NCBI GenBank assembly: GCA_026874595.1
Contig: CM049313.1
Coordinates: 43,740,659-43,804,658, forward strand
Length of the DNA stretch: 64,000 nucleotides
Origin: Sipunculus nudus
Lineage: Eukaryota; Annelida; Sipuncula; Golfingiida; Sipunculidae
Reading direction: 5' to 3'
This document shows positions 48,661 through 61,399 of the stretch, one piece after another. The translations under genes were made by a program, and so were the position numbers. How positions within the stretch are numbered: position 1 is the first letter of the stretch; every line of letters begins with the position of its first letter. Under the pieces are notes generated by a model. The model did no database searches. It saw only the letters and a program-made list of their open reading frames with translations, and had not been told where the DNA came from.

Positions 48661-49177
48661 ACAGGCCTAATGCGAACCTATGCAATGGCATATACATCAG
48701 GTATAATGCTTTCATGAATGCTGGACCGTTACTTTTCAAGTACATTTGTGACATGTATATGTACAATGCATGTACTAAACTTTTTGAACCCGAGTCTAAG
48801 CACCAATTACAAAAACGTCACTGCTGAAATACTGGCATGGGTGCACACAACACAAAATGATTGAAGGTGGGGCCAAGAGAAAGCCATCGAAGATGTATGT
48901 ACATGCAAAATTTCAAGCAGATACTTCAAACCACTCTTGGGCAATGTGCACAGATTCATGAAACAATTGTAGAAGGCGCCACAAGTCTACGCTCTTTACA
49001 CAGCGCTTTACCTATAGGCCTACTATACCTATATCGTAAGCTCTGTTTGTTTTGGCCTCGTATCCTGAATCGCTACACCATAGGGGAGCACAGTATTTTG
49101 AACCAATCAGTTGAGACCCGGTGCTGGAAGACACGACCTCTATGATTGCCTGAATTGGTCACATGATTAATAACTAG

Positions 49178-50129
49178 ATATTTCTTGGCACCACGGGTGC
49201 CATAGTATCCCCAGATAATTAACCCCCCCCCCCTTTAAAAATAGGTCCCCCATTTTCAGCTACAATTAATATCAGACAACACTCATAGAAAAGGTCACTC
49301 TCATAGAAAAGGTCATGACCCCAATTTCAATATACATCATCCCCTAAACAATGTCTATGTAAATGCATAATATAAAAGAAATCTGTCCATTACTTTCTGA
49401 CTTATAATGCTCACAGTACTGTTAAGTGGCAATGATGGGCGTATTAAACGGCACGAAAACAAGTAAAAGAATAACAGGTGGCGCCACATGAGAATACTAT
49501 CCAAGATCTTCGGTCCAGTTGATTTTTGGACCAATTCATGCATCCCTTATTGAGATATTAATGATTTTGTGTGATTTTCACCATATATAGCAATATTCAA
49601 GGTCAATGCCACCCTCATAGGAAAGGTCATGACCCCAATTTAAATAAACATCATCTCATAACCCATATCTATATAAATGCATAATATAAAAGAAATCTGT
49701 CTAATAGTTTTTGACTTATAATGCTTACAGTACTGTCAAGTGGCAATTTTAGGAGGTATTAAACGGCATGAAAACAAGTAAAGAATAATAGGTTGTGCCA
49801 CCAGTTTCTGTAATATGACAACCCTCTCCATGATCTTCGATCAACTTGATTCTGGGATCAATCCTTGCAAGATTTCATGAGATATTCAAGAATTTGTGTT
49901 ATTTCCCCCAAGATTTGACCTATTCAAGGTCAAGGACACTCTCTTAGTAAAGGTCATGACCTCATTTTAAATAGGCGTCGTCCTCTCACCCATATCTATA
50001 CATATACCAAGTTTGGTAAAGATCCCTGAAATATTTTTTTGAGATATCACGCCAACAAGATTTATATGCGGCGGTGGCGGCGGGACCGGTATGAAAACAT
50101 AGTATCCCCCGACTTTGCGGATACAATTA
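49178..50129. mobile_element. Tandem-monomer element with shared terminal module (second type)
   Basis: The left part holds the palindrome GGCACC-acg-GGTGCC followed by 'atagtatcccc'. Three ~315-330-bp monomers follow, marked by 'tcatag(g)aaaggtcatgacc' at about 49301, 49615 and 49942. The right end is a GGCGG-rich segment, then 'tatgaaaacatagtatcc..cgactttgcggatacaatta', closely matching the right end of the 36859-38277 element although the monomers differ. No coding capacity. Confidence 0.6.
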
Positions 50130-50614
50130 GCAAAAATAAATGCTGTTGGCAAAATCTTTTTTTGGGGTTAAAGAGGCCACTGTTTATGAGCTAGACCACA
50201 AACGGATTCCATAAATATTTGTGGTCCTCTCGACTGCGTGTGAACAATGCCCGATATGCAACACATAACTGATGTTACAAGGAATCTACATAATTATCAG
50301 GACGTGTTACCAGCAAAACAGTTTACCAGCCAAGCGAGGAATACACGGAGCCTATGTTGTTCATTGAACAGGCCACAGGCTCAGAGAGAATGGCCCGGCA
50401 CGTGGTTTGCACAGGTCCTTGTGTAAATAGGATGCCTGGTCGGTGAGCTGTAATTCAAACGAAATATAACAACATTGGCTCCGTGCACACCTCGCTTGCT
50501 GGTTTCAGTTTTGCTGACAACAGATACATGGCTACGCTAACATAATCGAACATCACATCAAACTTCACAAACTTCAGTGACATCAAACTTCTCTTTAGTC
50601 AGGTGCACTGTGCG

Positions 50615-50955
50615 GACTAAGCTCAGGTGAGGAAGACGGTCGCTAGAGTGAACCGGAACAAAATGTCATCTGCAGCCAGTGCACCGAGAGAACTCTTCAT
50701 CCTTTACCTCGCTGCACTGAGTGAACTCTCGACATGTTGCCTTATCTCATACAGTTGGCAATCTGCCAAAGCTATAAATATATCCAGATAGACTGATAGA
50801 CTGAAATAATCTGAAATATTTGTTAGTCTGCCAATTTATTTATAAATACAGACACAATCTTGGCCTGTTGGTGAATCTGTTTACACATAATATAATACTT
50901 TAGCTAAAATGCTTTTTTTTCAAGCTGACAAATTATAAGATTTTTTTTTTATCAA
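50615..50955. repeat. Dispersed repeat, copy B of a pair
   Basis: Homologous to 48360-48660 over most of its length, with the same order of short motifs and the same T11 tract at the right edge. Confidence 0.5.
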
Positions 50956-51299
50956 AATGTTTAACTTTGTTTACCAAAGTATCTCACAGTCCTTTCATTG
51001 TTAAAGGTTCAATAAATATGCCAAAAGTCATTAAAGTTAACTTGAACAAAGGCCACTTAAGAATCATTTTTGTGCGATATTACAGAAGCTGAAAAAACAG
51101 TTTTGCAGAAGACGATTGCAGCCCACAGTTTGATATAGGCATACTAATGGCCACAAGACTAACTTCGGATTTCTACGATCTACCAAAAATCAATGTACTA
51201 ATACATCATTTCTTATACAATTGACAGAACCCTACCCATTGATAATTATGGTGAAAAAATCAAACCATTCAACATTAGTTTCATCATAAAACATTTTTA

Positions 51300-52126
51300 A
51301 GCCAAAAAAGGCTAAATTAACGAGGTTTTTGCCCGTAAAATACAGGTCGATGCAGCATAAAACATTGTGCAACATTTGCATAGAACTTGGTGGTGCCAGC
51401 TCCTGCCGTTTCTGAAATTGTTAGTATTCTTACTTTGCCAAATGCCGAAGTTCAAATTCCTGTCACTCGGCCAAAATTCATCGATCCCGAACCATTTGAA
51501 CAAACTTGAGAGAGCTCGTATCTGAGATCATTTCTGTGAAATATTGAACAATTTGGCTGAATGATATAAGAAAAGATTTCAAAGATTTTCTAGCTTTCAA
51601 CCATAAAATGTAAGTCGATGCAGGTGGCGCCACACAGAGCTCATTCCCACATTTGACGGATTTTGCATAAAATGTGGTGAGGCTAGTTCCAGCTTCCTCC
51701 CCCCCCCCCCCCCCCCCCCCCCGGATGTTAAGGGTAAATGTACCGATGACTCCCGTACAAAAATAGGCTGATGCAGGTGGCGCAACCAATACCCGTTCCG
51801 AATGACTCATTTGAGCAACAATTGTGTAAAATTTGGTGATGCTAGCTCTTGCAGTTTCTGAGTGTAATTTTTGTATGCTTATCTGCCAAAATGACTAAGA
51901 TTAGCTTCCTGTAACTTGGCCAAAAATCACCGAACTGAACCATTTGAACCATCTTTAGAGAGATTGTTTCTGGGATTATATCTGTATAATATTGAACAAT
52001 TTGGCGGGACATTTTTGGAGTTTTTTTTTTTTTAGCTTTCCCTGTAAAATGCAGATGATCAAATATTAAGCTCGCACAGATGACAGATTTTTACCTAAAA
52101 TTTAGCGGTGCTATCTCCTGCCGTTT
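51300..52126. repeat. Tandem monomers of about 270-300 bp with a C-run insertion
   Basis: Three units share 'ataaaatg.a.g.cgatgcag(gtggcgccac)' near 51340, 51606 and 52048, with a partial near 51763. They also share 'tttggtg(g/a)tgc(c/t)agctc(c/t)tgc.gtttctga' and 'gaaccatttgaac..aacttgagagag'. A C24 run (51699-51722) interrupts the second unit. The array abuts the AGCTCAGCTGACT element at 52126. Confidence 0.6.
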
Positions 52127-53040
52127 TTTAGCTCAGCTGACTGTAAGTCATCTGAGCTATAGTGATCACACTTTGTCCGTCGTCCGTCTGTCCTTTAACA
52201 AGGCACAAATCGTAACCACTTGACCTTGAATCTTCTAACTTTACATCTAGAGAGGTCCATGAAAAATCTCCTTGGATACCTGGAATTAGGTCTCTGTTAC
52301 CCATTTTCTTTAAGCTATGGGGATCCGAAGTACCCCCCCCCAGAATAATGTAAAGAATTGGATACAAAAGCTCAAGTATCTGAACAACTAATGCATTTAT
52401 CACCATGTTTCTTAGCATTGATATTGATCATGGAGTGTTTCATCAGTTTCTGCAGACTGCTGGCGCCACCTGTATTTTTTTTCGATTTTTTAACTCTATT
52501 TTTTGGATCTCAAAAGATGCCGTCATCTGTAAACAGGGCACAAATCGTAACCGTTGGATCTGGAATCTTCTCACTTTACATCCAGAGAGGTCCATGATAA
52601 GTCTTCTTGGAAACCGGGAATTAGGTCTCCGATACCCATATTCTTCAAGCTATCGGGCTACGAAGTACCCCCCAACATAATGAAAAATTTGATACAAAAG
52701 CTCAAGTACCTGAACAACTAATGCATTGATCTCCATGATTCTTTGCATGGATATTAAACATGGAGTGTTTTATCAGTTTCTGCAGATTGGTGGCTCCACC
52801 TGTATTTTTTCGATTTTTTAACGATTTTATTTTCTCTATTTTTGCATTGTACAGTACAGGTGGTTTGTCATCAGATTTGTTGTGCTTATGGGTCTTGATG
52901 AACTTAAGCTAATATGCATGAACAATGATGCCACCTACATTACCTTAATTAGTTGTCTGTGCAACATATATATTCATTATATTGTCATATTGTCAACATG
53001 TCAGTCGGCTGAGCGTCATGACCCACGGGTCACTTGTTTA
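52127..53040 (+). mobile_element. AGCTCAGCTGACT repeat family, complete copy
   Basis: The left end is 'tttttagctcagctgactgtaagtcatctgagc'; the right end includes 'agtcggctgagcgtcatgacccacgggtcacttgttt'. AGCTCAGCTGACT and the right-hand AGTCGGCTGAGCG are inverted repeats (12 of 13). Two ~335-bp internal monomers begin 'gggcacaaatcgtaacc' at about 52201 and 52535 and each ends with 'tctgcaga(c/t)tg.tgg(c/t)(g/t)ccacctgtatttttt'. No transposase is encoded. The other copies in this window are partial. Confidence 0.6.
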
Positions 53041-55778
53041 GAAAGTATTGGTTAATGTACGGACGACAACACACCATCACACAAGCTCACAGGTTCGCTA
53101 AAAAATAGAAATATATTTTCTGTAAAATTCGGGGTATCCATATACGAAAGATAGCAGTTTTTACACTTCTCGTAGGGAATCATACATTACTCCTTGTACA
53201 ACAGCGTGAACGTCAGCTCGTGAAAACATGCACACAAAACGCAAAGACGGTTCCGATATACCCAGGTTTATTGAGCCATGAAAATAACCTGTAATGATCT
53301 GGGCCTTTTCCAAATCTTACCTCAGCGCTATACAGGCAGGCCGTCAGTCAGTGAAGATGTACGGACCAGCTTCCAAAACTAAACGCCACATATAGCACTC
53401 ACAACAAAGGAATAAAGTACAGTAGTGCTTACAATCAACACAGGATATTACACTCATTTACATGTGTCAACTATGGTGACCTACGAATGCGTGCTCATGG
53501 AACTTAAAGCCTGATTGCGGGTTGGCTGGCAAAACTAATGAACCAAAGCAACGTGCTCATTTGACGAAGGCCTTATCAGTAACTGGCTGGCTACACTAAA
53601 ACTACGTAATGCAGGTGATTTACATGTTGTTCTTTCTCAATTAAATCATGCACCCAATGGCCTCAGCAGTTAAATGTAATTTGCGCAAGGAAGTCTGATT
53701 AATGATGGAATTATTTATGTATGTATAGCTAGTCTCTCTGCTGGTAGAAAGAACTGGAACGATCTCTTGAATAAGATGAGGTAAACTAAATAAATGGTCT
53801 GCGAACCTTCTGACAAATCTGTACCATATCAAAGATTACCACTGATAACCGGATCACATCAGAAATTAAATTATTCATTAGAAGCAGATGAAAATGTCAA
53901 AATTCATCAGATCTTATTCATGGACTATTAGCGACCATGTAATCTTATCTCAGGACTTTGGGCGATCGCCCATCACATCGTTTGATAATCCGTGATTATC
54001 CAATCACACTAAACGATTTTCCAATCATATCAAATGACAACCATGGACCATCCAATCACATCTGATGGCGATCCGTGATTACCCAATCACGTTAAACTAC
54101 AATTACAGATCTTCCAATCATATAAGAGGACTATCATTGATAGTTCAATCATATCAAACGATAATAGTGAGCATGTAATCATTTCAAAGGACTCTGTATG
54201 ATCATACAACAATAGCAACTTCTGTTATGTCCTGGTCTAATACATAAAGCACAATCTTCTGCTCGAGTTTACTCATTGGATCACCAAACCTGAACTAGTA
54301 TGAGAAAAATTATTATTTTATATACATATATTTACAGGCAAAGATGAAAGAATGTGCGTGTGACACTAAAGCAAAACATATCCAAATACTGATGTTTCTC
54401 CCAGATGTTTTACAGTGGTCGCAGACTTGTTGTAGCAAGGGCCATGTAACATAGGGTTCACACACACTGAGAAAATAAAAATCTGGTGATATATTTTTTT
54501 TTTTTACTTTTTAATAATGTAAGGATCTTGAGGGAGAAATGCATGTTTCCTGGTAGCTTATATAAAAAAGAGAACAGACAGAATTGTTTCTACACTGGAT
54601 ATTAATTTTCTGACTTTTAATTAAATTTCAATATAAGGAGTTATGAAAATAACAGGCTGAAAATCCATGAAGAAGACATGTCTTTTATTAACATTTTCTA
54701 ATAGAAAATGATTTTAAGTACATGCGTTTCAATTTAATATTTCAAAATTCCTTAAATTTAAAAGTTTTAATGGTGTATGAACCCTGTAGTTCAAGTGGAC
54801 AGTTGACAGTGCACACCTAAATTTACAGATAAAGAATGTCAATAAGGTTACCTAGGATTTAAAAACCTTGTATAACTCAAACAGCTATCTACATATAGAA
54901 TACTATTATGATAAATTCTACAATACACAGGTGCTGGACCCAAAGTTGCTCCCTTCTTTTTGAATGTGAGACTATTATATGAAACATGGTTCCAATACAT
55001 ATGAAAGATGTCTATGTGGTAGGCTGAATTCTGTAATTACGTACTGATACAAGTTTTTAATCATACCAAGGTTTAGACACTGATATGGAGTTAATATTGG
55101 CATGTGTCAATAGAGTCGATCTAATATCTCATTCATGAATGCAATACATGCACACACATACAGATCCACACAGTAAATATCCTTGAAGCATGAAAAGTTG
55201 TTTGCTGGTGAATAAGAGAAATAAACACCCAACCTGTGCCCTGACTGAAATGACATAGTTGTAGAAATCATAAATTGTCAAGATTTTTGTTTGAATATTC
55301 GTAAGTCTGGCATTCTCACCTCATCTGAATTTTTCCTTTAGATAAATAGATTTACCATAAAAAACTAAACTTAAGCTCCCTGATCAGTCAGAACTTGGCA
55401 AGTTTATGCACATGACTTTACTCAGACAAGAAATCTGATACACGTTCTGATTGGACTCTTTTTATCATCTATGGAGCAAATGACTGTCATGGGAAGTCTT
55501 CACAATCACTTGTGAAGTGGTCTGCCATCCTCAAAATATACTTCACATGCAGTACTGGATGACATAGCTGCAAGGTTCTTATGTATGCTTTAAATCTCTA
55601 TTCAAAATTGTATGAAACCACGATCACTCACTTAGTGGCCATGCTTGAATATCACATATATAAATACTACATTGTATAGAAGGAAACTCAACATATATAT
55701 GATACACAGTTGAGATAATATGAGATGTACCCTGTTTAAGGGTAGAAACAGTTCATAGTGCTTTTTGCCCTTCTCGTT
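53041..55778. other. Intergenic DNA and likely ZFR 3' UTR
   Basis: The stop codon of the ZFR gene is at 55779-55781, so the 3' UTR extends left from there. The first minus-strand AATAAA candidates are far off (for example TTTATT at 54684-54689), so the UTR end is uncertain. Apart from the CCAATCA tandem repeat I see no other feature. Confidence 0.4.
53925..54215. repeat. Degenerate short tandem repeat (CCAATCA motif, ~35-45-bp unit)
   Basis: 'ccaatca(c/t)a(t/c)(c/t)a(a)a(c/t)ga' recurs about seven times with variable spacing and is mixed with 'gtgatta' words. It contains several CCAAT sequences as a by-product. Confidence 0.6.
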
Positions 55779-55852
55779 TTAACTCTGTTGCGTATCACTG
55801 GATGATTCCCCGATCTCTCCTTCTCCTTCCTTCTTATCTTTCTTCCCCTCAC
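55779..55852 (-). CDS. ZFR: ZFR-type zinc-finger RNA-binding protein, last coding exon
   Basis: After an acceptor (acattgaag) this exon completes a Gly codon and encodes EGKKDKKEGEGEIGESSSDT then QQS and a TAA stop. The motif EGKKDKK is also at the C-terminus of vertebrate ZFR, shortly before its stop. The exon is joined in phase 1 to the exon at 57232-57391. The acidic, Ser-rich tail beyond EGKKDKK is longer than in the human protein as I remember it. Confidence 0.88.
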
Positions 55853-56250
55853 CTTCAATGTTAAATACAAATATCAGAACAGAAACTAATGCAGCGTGAA
55901 TGAAGATCCAGAGTGAATCCATCAATCAAGTAATATGACCTGTTTATTACTAATTCCTCCCCCTCTCCCCCCCCCCCCAAAAAAAAGCATCTCTACATAC
56001 CAATTGAGGCAGTAAAATCTGACAGGGAACATTACTGTTTTTACTGTGCTGTTCATACTAGAAAACTTACTAATGCTGATCAGCAAGGCCAGATTGATCT
56101 TTTTTTGCAATGATTAAAATGCAGGATATTTTTTTTATGTTGGCACATCTGAATCCCAACCATACAAAGTTTTCAAAGTGTTAAATCTGTACCTCTGTCT
56201 CCTGCAAGGGACTACACTTCGGTGCTGGCATCTGATGGAGAAATTTGGAA

Positions 56251-56930
56251 AAGTCCACTTTCCTGAATCTGGGGCTGGAATTTTGTATAATTACTTAGCA
56301 TTAAAACAAGTCCCTTTTCCTGAATCTGGGGCTGGAATTTTGTATAATTACTTAGCATTAAAACAAGTCCCTTTTCCTGAATCTGGGGCTGGAATTTTGT
56401 ATAATTACTTAGCATTAAAACAAGTCCCTTTTCCTGAATCTGGGGCTGGAATTTTGTATAATTACTTAGCATTAAAACAAGTCCCTTTTCCTGAATCTGG
56501 GGCTGGAATTTTGTATAATTACTTAGCATTAAAACAAGTCCCTTTTCCTGAATCTGGGGCTGGAATTTTGTATAATTACTTAGCATTAAAACAAGTCCCT
56601 TTTCCTGAATCTGGGGCTGGAATTTTGTATAATTACTTAGCATTAAAACAAGTCCCTTTTCCTGAATCTGGGGCTGGAATTTTGTATAATTACTTAGCAT
56701 TAAAACAAGTCCCTTTTCCTGAATCTGGGGCTGGAATTTTGTATAATTACTTAGCATTAAAACAAGTCCCTTTTCCTGAATCTGGGGCTGGAATTTTGTA
56801 TAATTACTTAGCATTAAAACAAGTCCCTTTTCCTGAATCTGGGGCTGGAATTTTGTATAATTACTTAGCATTAAAACAAGTCCCTTTTCCTGAATCTGGG
56901 GCTGGAATTTTGTATTATTACTGAGCATAA
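56251..56930. repeat. 57-bp minisatellite, about 11.7 near-identical copies, in the last ZFR intron
   Basis: The unit contains 'cctgaatctggggctggaat', 'tttgtataattacttagcat' and 'taaaacaagtccctttt'. Copies are essentially identical, with differences only at the two edges. Since 57 is a multiple of three and lacks stops in one frame on each strand, both strands show long repetitive ORFs (248 and 238 codons). I treat these as artefacts because the array is intronic. Confidence 0.95.
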
Positions 56931-57130
56931 AATAAACCAGTCTGCTGATATCTGGGTGAGAACTAGTCTGGAACCAAGAATATTACAATTTGGTTGGTAA
57001 CCTGGGGCCTGTTGCAATAACTGTTATAATATTATACTGGACATAAGTCAAGTAGTGGGCTTAAATATCACTGTTACAATTGTGATGTCATAATGGCAAA
57101 AGTGATGATGCTCAGATACCACTGGGCTTA

Positions 57131-57430
<300 letters not shown>

Positions 57431-57967
57431 TCATTTCAGACAAACTAAATAGATTTTTTCATGAGTTTTACCATTTTCTCTTTTGGGCCATCAAATTCCC
57501 TGAATTTCCCTGATTTCAGGCATTTTTCTCACATTCTTTTACTCCTCTCCTACTGGATACATGGAATCTCTCTTACATTTCAAGATAGCTTGGAACCCTG
57601 CCTTCTGGCCAGAATTTTTCACTCCTGCAAAAAAGGTTAATCAAATTTTGTGATTCAAACAGAATGATATGATTTAATGTCTCTTGGAAGACTGATAAAA
57701 ACCAGTTGGTTTTAGAAGAAAATCATGCCCTTGAATTCTTTGCTATGTCACTTTAAAATGAATATGCATGATAAACTACTAACATGCACACTTTACCGTG
57801 TTTATTATGTGGTGTGTGATCTATCCTGATGTCACTGAGGGTATCCTCAGGCTGTGTAGAAATATATACCGTAAAACCTCCAAATAACAATTACCAACAG
57901 GACCATGCAAATGTGGTCCCAGATTCGAGGTGTTCGTCTAAGCGAGGTCTGATATAAATAGCAAAAA

Positions 57968-58618
57968 CTAGATGTGTCGGAAGACACAAAATGGCCCCGC
58001 CTGAGGCAAATTAGAAACATTTGTTAAATTTTGAAAAATTTTTTAAGTTCAGGAGGTGTCTTATGATCAAAAGTAGGTCAACAAGGGCAAAATGCAAACT
58101 CGATCTGTAACAGGTCATAATCAAGCAACACACCAAAAATCAGGCCAGTATCTGCAGGCATTGAGAAAAAAAGTCCATACATGTGCATTTTCCATAAAAA
58201 TTTCTGTCTTTCATGAAATTTTCTATGTTTAGGAGCCGTAAAACAATCAAAAGTAGGTCAAATATGACGAAACGCAAACTCGATCTGTAACTGTCATTAT
58301 CTGCCCACACATAAAAAATTGGGCCAATATCTGCAGGCATTGAGGAAAAAAAGTCAGTACATATGCATTTGTTATGAAAATTTCTATTTTTCATGAAACT
58401 TTCTATGTTCAGGAGCAGTCAAATGGTCAAAAGTAGGTCAACTGGGACAAAACAAGAACTTGATCTGTAACTGGTCATTATCTGCCTACACACCAAAAAT
58501 CAGGCCCGTATCTGCAGGCATTGCGAAAAAAAGTCTGTACAACTGTTTGATTTCGGAATGACGGAAGGACGGACATTGGTAAAACTATATGCCCCGCCCA
58601 CTTTGTGGCAGGGGCAAA
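57968..58618 (+). mobile_element. Hairpin-ended tandem-monomer element A (ZFR intron)
   Basis: Left edge 'actagatgtgtcggaagacac' forms a hairpin (GTGTC/GACAC). Right edge 'tgccccgcccactttgtggcaggggca' forms a GC-rich hairpin, followed by A12. Internal ~180-bp monomers carry 'catgaaa(t/c)tttctatgtt.aggag', 'caaaagtaggtcaa' and 'ctcgatctgtaac..gtcattatc'. A GTCCGTCC-type block (as 'ggaaggacggac') lies next to the right hairpin. No coding capacity. Confidence 0.65.
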
Positions 58619-58658
58619 AAAAAAAAAAGAATTGGGAAAATTGAAAAAGTTAGCGTTA

Positions 58659-58826
<168 letters not shown>

Positions 58827-59025
58827 CTAGATTGACACTAACATAGGTGAGTACATAACTGTCAGCAATGAAAAGAACCAAATAATAAAGTGTGATTGAG
58901 ACCAACATACTTTTCATAATACAATATTTACTATGTGAAGAGTGCTTTCTGTACCAAGTTTAATGCAGGCATGTCTCACATGGCCCTGACAAGAATATAT
59001 ATAGAAAACAGCATTTCAACAGAAA

Positions 59026-60560
59026 CTAGATGTGTCGGAAGGACACGAATGCCCCCGCCTGGGGCAAATTAGAAACATTTGTTAAATTTTGTAGTTCAGG
59101 AGGTGTCGTATGGTCAAAAGTAGGTCAACAAGGGCAAAATACAAACTCAATCTGTAACGGGTCATTATCAAGCAACACACCAATAATCAGGCCAGTATCT
59201 GCAGGCATTGTGAAAAAAAGGTCCATACATGTGCTAACATTAGGCCAGTATCTGTAAGCATTGCATTGCAAAACTAGAATATTAGCAAAAGCTGATAATC
59301 AGTTATAAATTTAAATTGGAGGGTATGCACCATGTTTCATAACAATCCACCAAATGCTTCCTGAGAAATAAGCTCCTAAGTTTTTTCTATACTAAGCTCT
59401 GTGACCTTGAAAAGTAGGTCAAGATCACCGATCTTTGAACTTGACCAAGATTTTGTAAATATCATGCATTAGCACTGAAGAAATGAAGTTCCTGTGTTGA
59501 ATACCTTTGGAGATATCCTGCACAAAAGGCCAACATTGAAAAATCTGATAAAAATTCATTAAAAAAATCAGAAATTGTAGGTGGTGCTACCAAAATTGTG
59601 CAGCACGTACAGACTATCAGTCCCAATGATCATAGTAAGTTTTGTGAAAATCCACTCATTGGTTCCTGAGATATAAGCTTCTGAGTGTTTTTCTATAATC
59701 AGCTCTAAAATGTAGAAAAATGGGCCAAGGTCACCCATCTTCGAACTTTACTGAGATTTTATCGATATACATCTTCACTGATGATATAAATTTCCAACGA
59801 TGAATCCTTTTAGAGATATCCCGCTCACAAGATAAAAGTTAACAGACGCGGAGGGACGGATGCCAGACGGACAGACAGACGGACGGACAGCTTGGGTGAG
59901 GACAATAGCCCATCAGCCTATGAGCTGAGGGCTAAAAACGGCTGTACATGTACATTTGTCATGAAAATTTATATATTTCATGAAATTTTCTATGTTTAGG
60001 AGCCGTAAAACAACAAAAGAAGGTCAAATATGACGAAACGCGGACTCGATCTGTAACAGGCCATTATCTGCCAACAGACCAAAAATCAGGCCAGTATCTC
60101 AGGCATTGCTAAAAAAGTCCGTACATGTGTATTTGTCATGAAAATGTCTATTTTTCATGAAATTTTCTATGTTCAGGAGCCGTAAAACGGTCAAAAGTAG
60201 GTCAACTGGGACGAAAGGCGAACTCGATCTGTAACTGGTCAATATCTGAACACACACCAAAAATCAGGCCAATATCTGCAGGCATTGCAAAAAAAGTCCG
60301 TACATGTGTATTTGTCATGAAAATGTCTATTTTTCATGAAATTTTCTAAGTTAAGGAGCCGTCAAACGGTCAAAAGTAGGTCAACCGGGACAAAACGCAA
60401 ACTCGATCTGTAACTGGTCATTATCAGCCCACACACCAAAAATCAGGCAAATATCTGCAGGCATTGCGAAAAAAAGTCTGTACAACTGTTTGATTTCGGA
60501 ATGAAGGAAGGACGGACATGGGTAAAACTATATGCCCTGGCCACTTTGTGGCGGGGGCAT
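59026..60560 (+). mobile_element. Hairpin-ended tandem-monomer element B (ZFR intron) with a nested repeat
   Basis: Same left and right ends as element A ('aaactagatgtgtcgg' to 'tttgtggcgggggcat'), with 180-bp monomers at about 59940, 60116 and 60296. Between about 59265 and 59937 the monomer pattern is broken by an unrelated block, starting 'aactagaatattagcaaaa' and ending 'cagacggacggacagc..gctgagggctaaaaa'. This block looks like a second repeat of similar design inserted into the first. Confidence 0.65.
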
Positions 60561-60774
60561 AAAAATATATGAAGGGTGATTGCAACCATATTTCCAACTG
60601 GACTTGTTTATGAGGCTCCAGTATCATCTAGTTATACTATAACACAGGTGAGGAATGGTGATCATTTCTTTAAGGGTAAGCACCATGGCCTGTTGGTGGC
60701 ACTGATCAATGAAGGAGGATGAAGGTAACAAGTAAGATTGATATCATATGTAATTATTAACCATCTGTATTTCA

Positions 60775-61232
<458 letters not shown>

Positions 61233-61399
61233 ACCTGATTACATGATGAGACAGAGGAAACTGACCCAGAACAGTATTTAAACATCTGAACCAAGATGAA
61301 TCAGTGACTGTCGTATATGAAGGTGTAGGAATGGAGCATTCCATGCAACAGACGCATAATAACATCAGTTAAACTGTAAGCTTATTATATAAATTATTA

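Noticed and set aside
56178-56928. Long repetitive ORFs on both strands (248 and 238 codons) as a structural repeat protein
   Set aside because: They are translations of a 57-bp intronic minisatellite whose length is a multiple of three; both strands are open for the same reason and the array sits between two ZFR exons.
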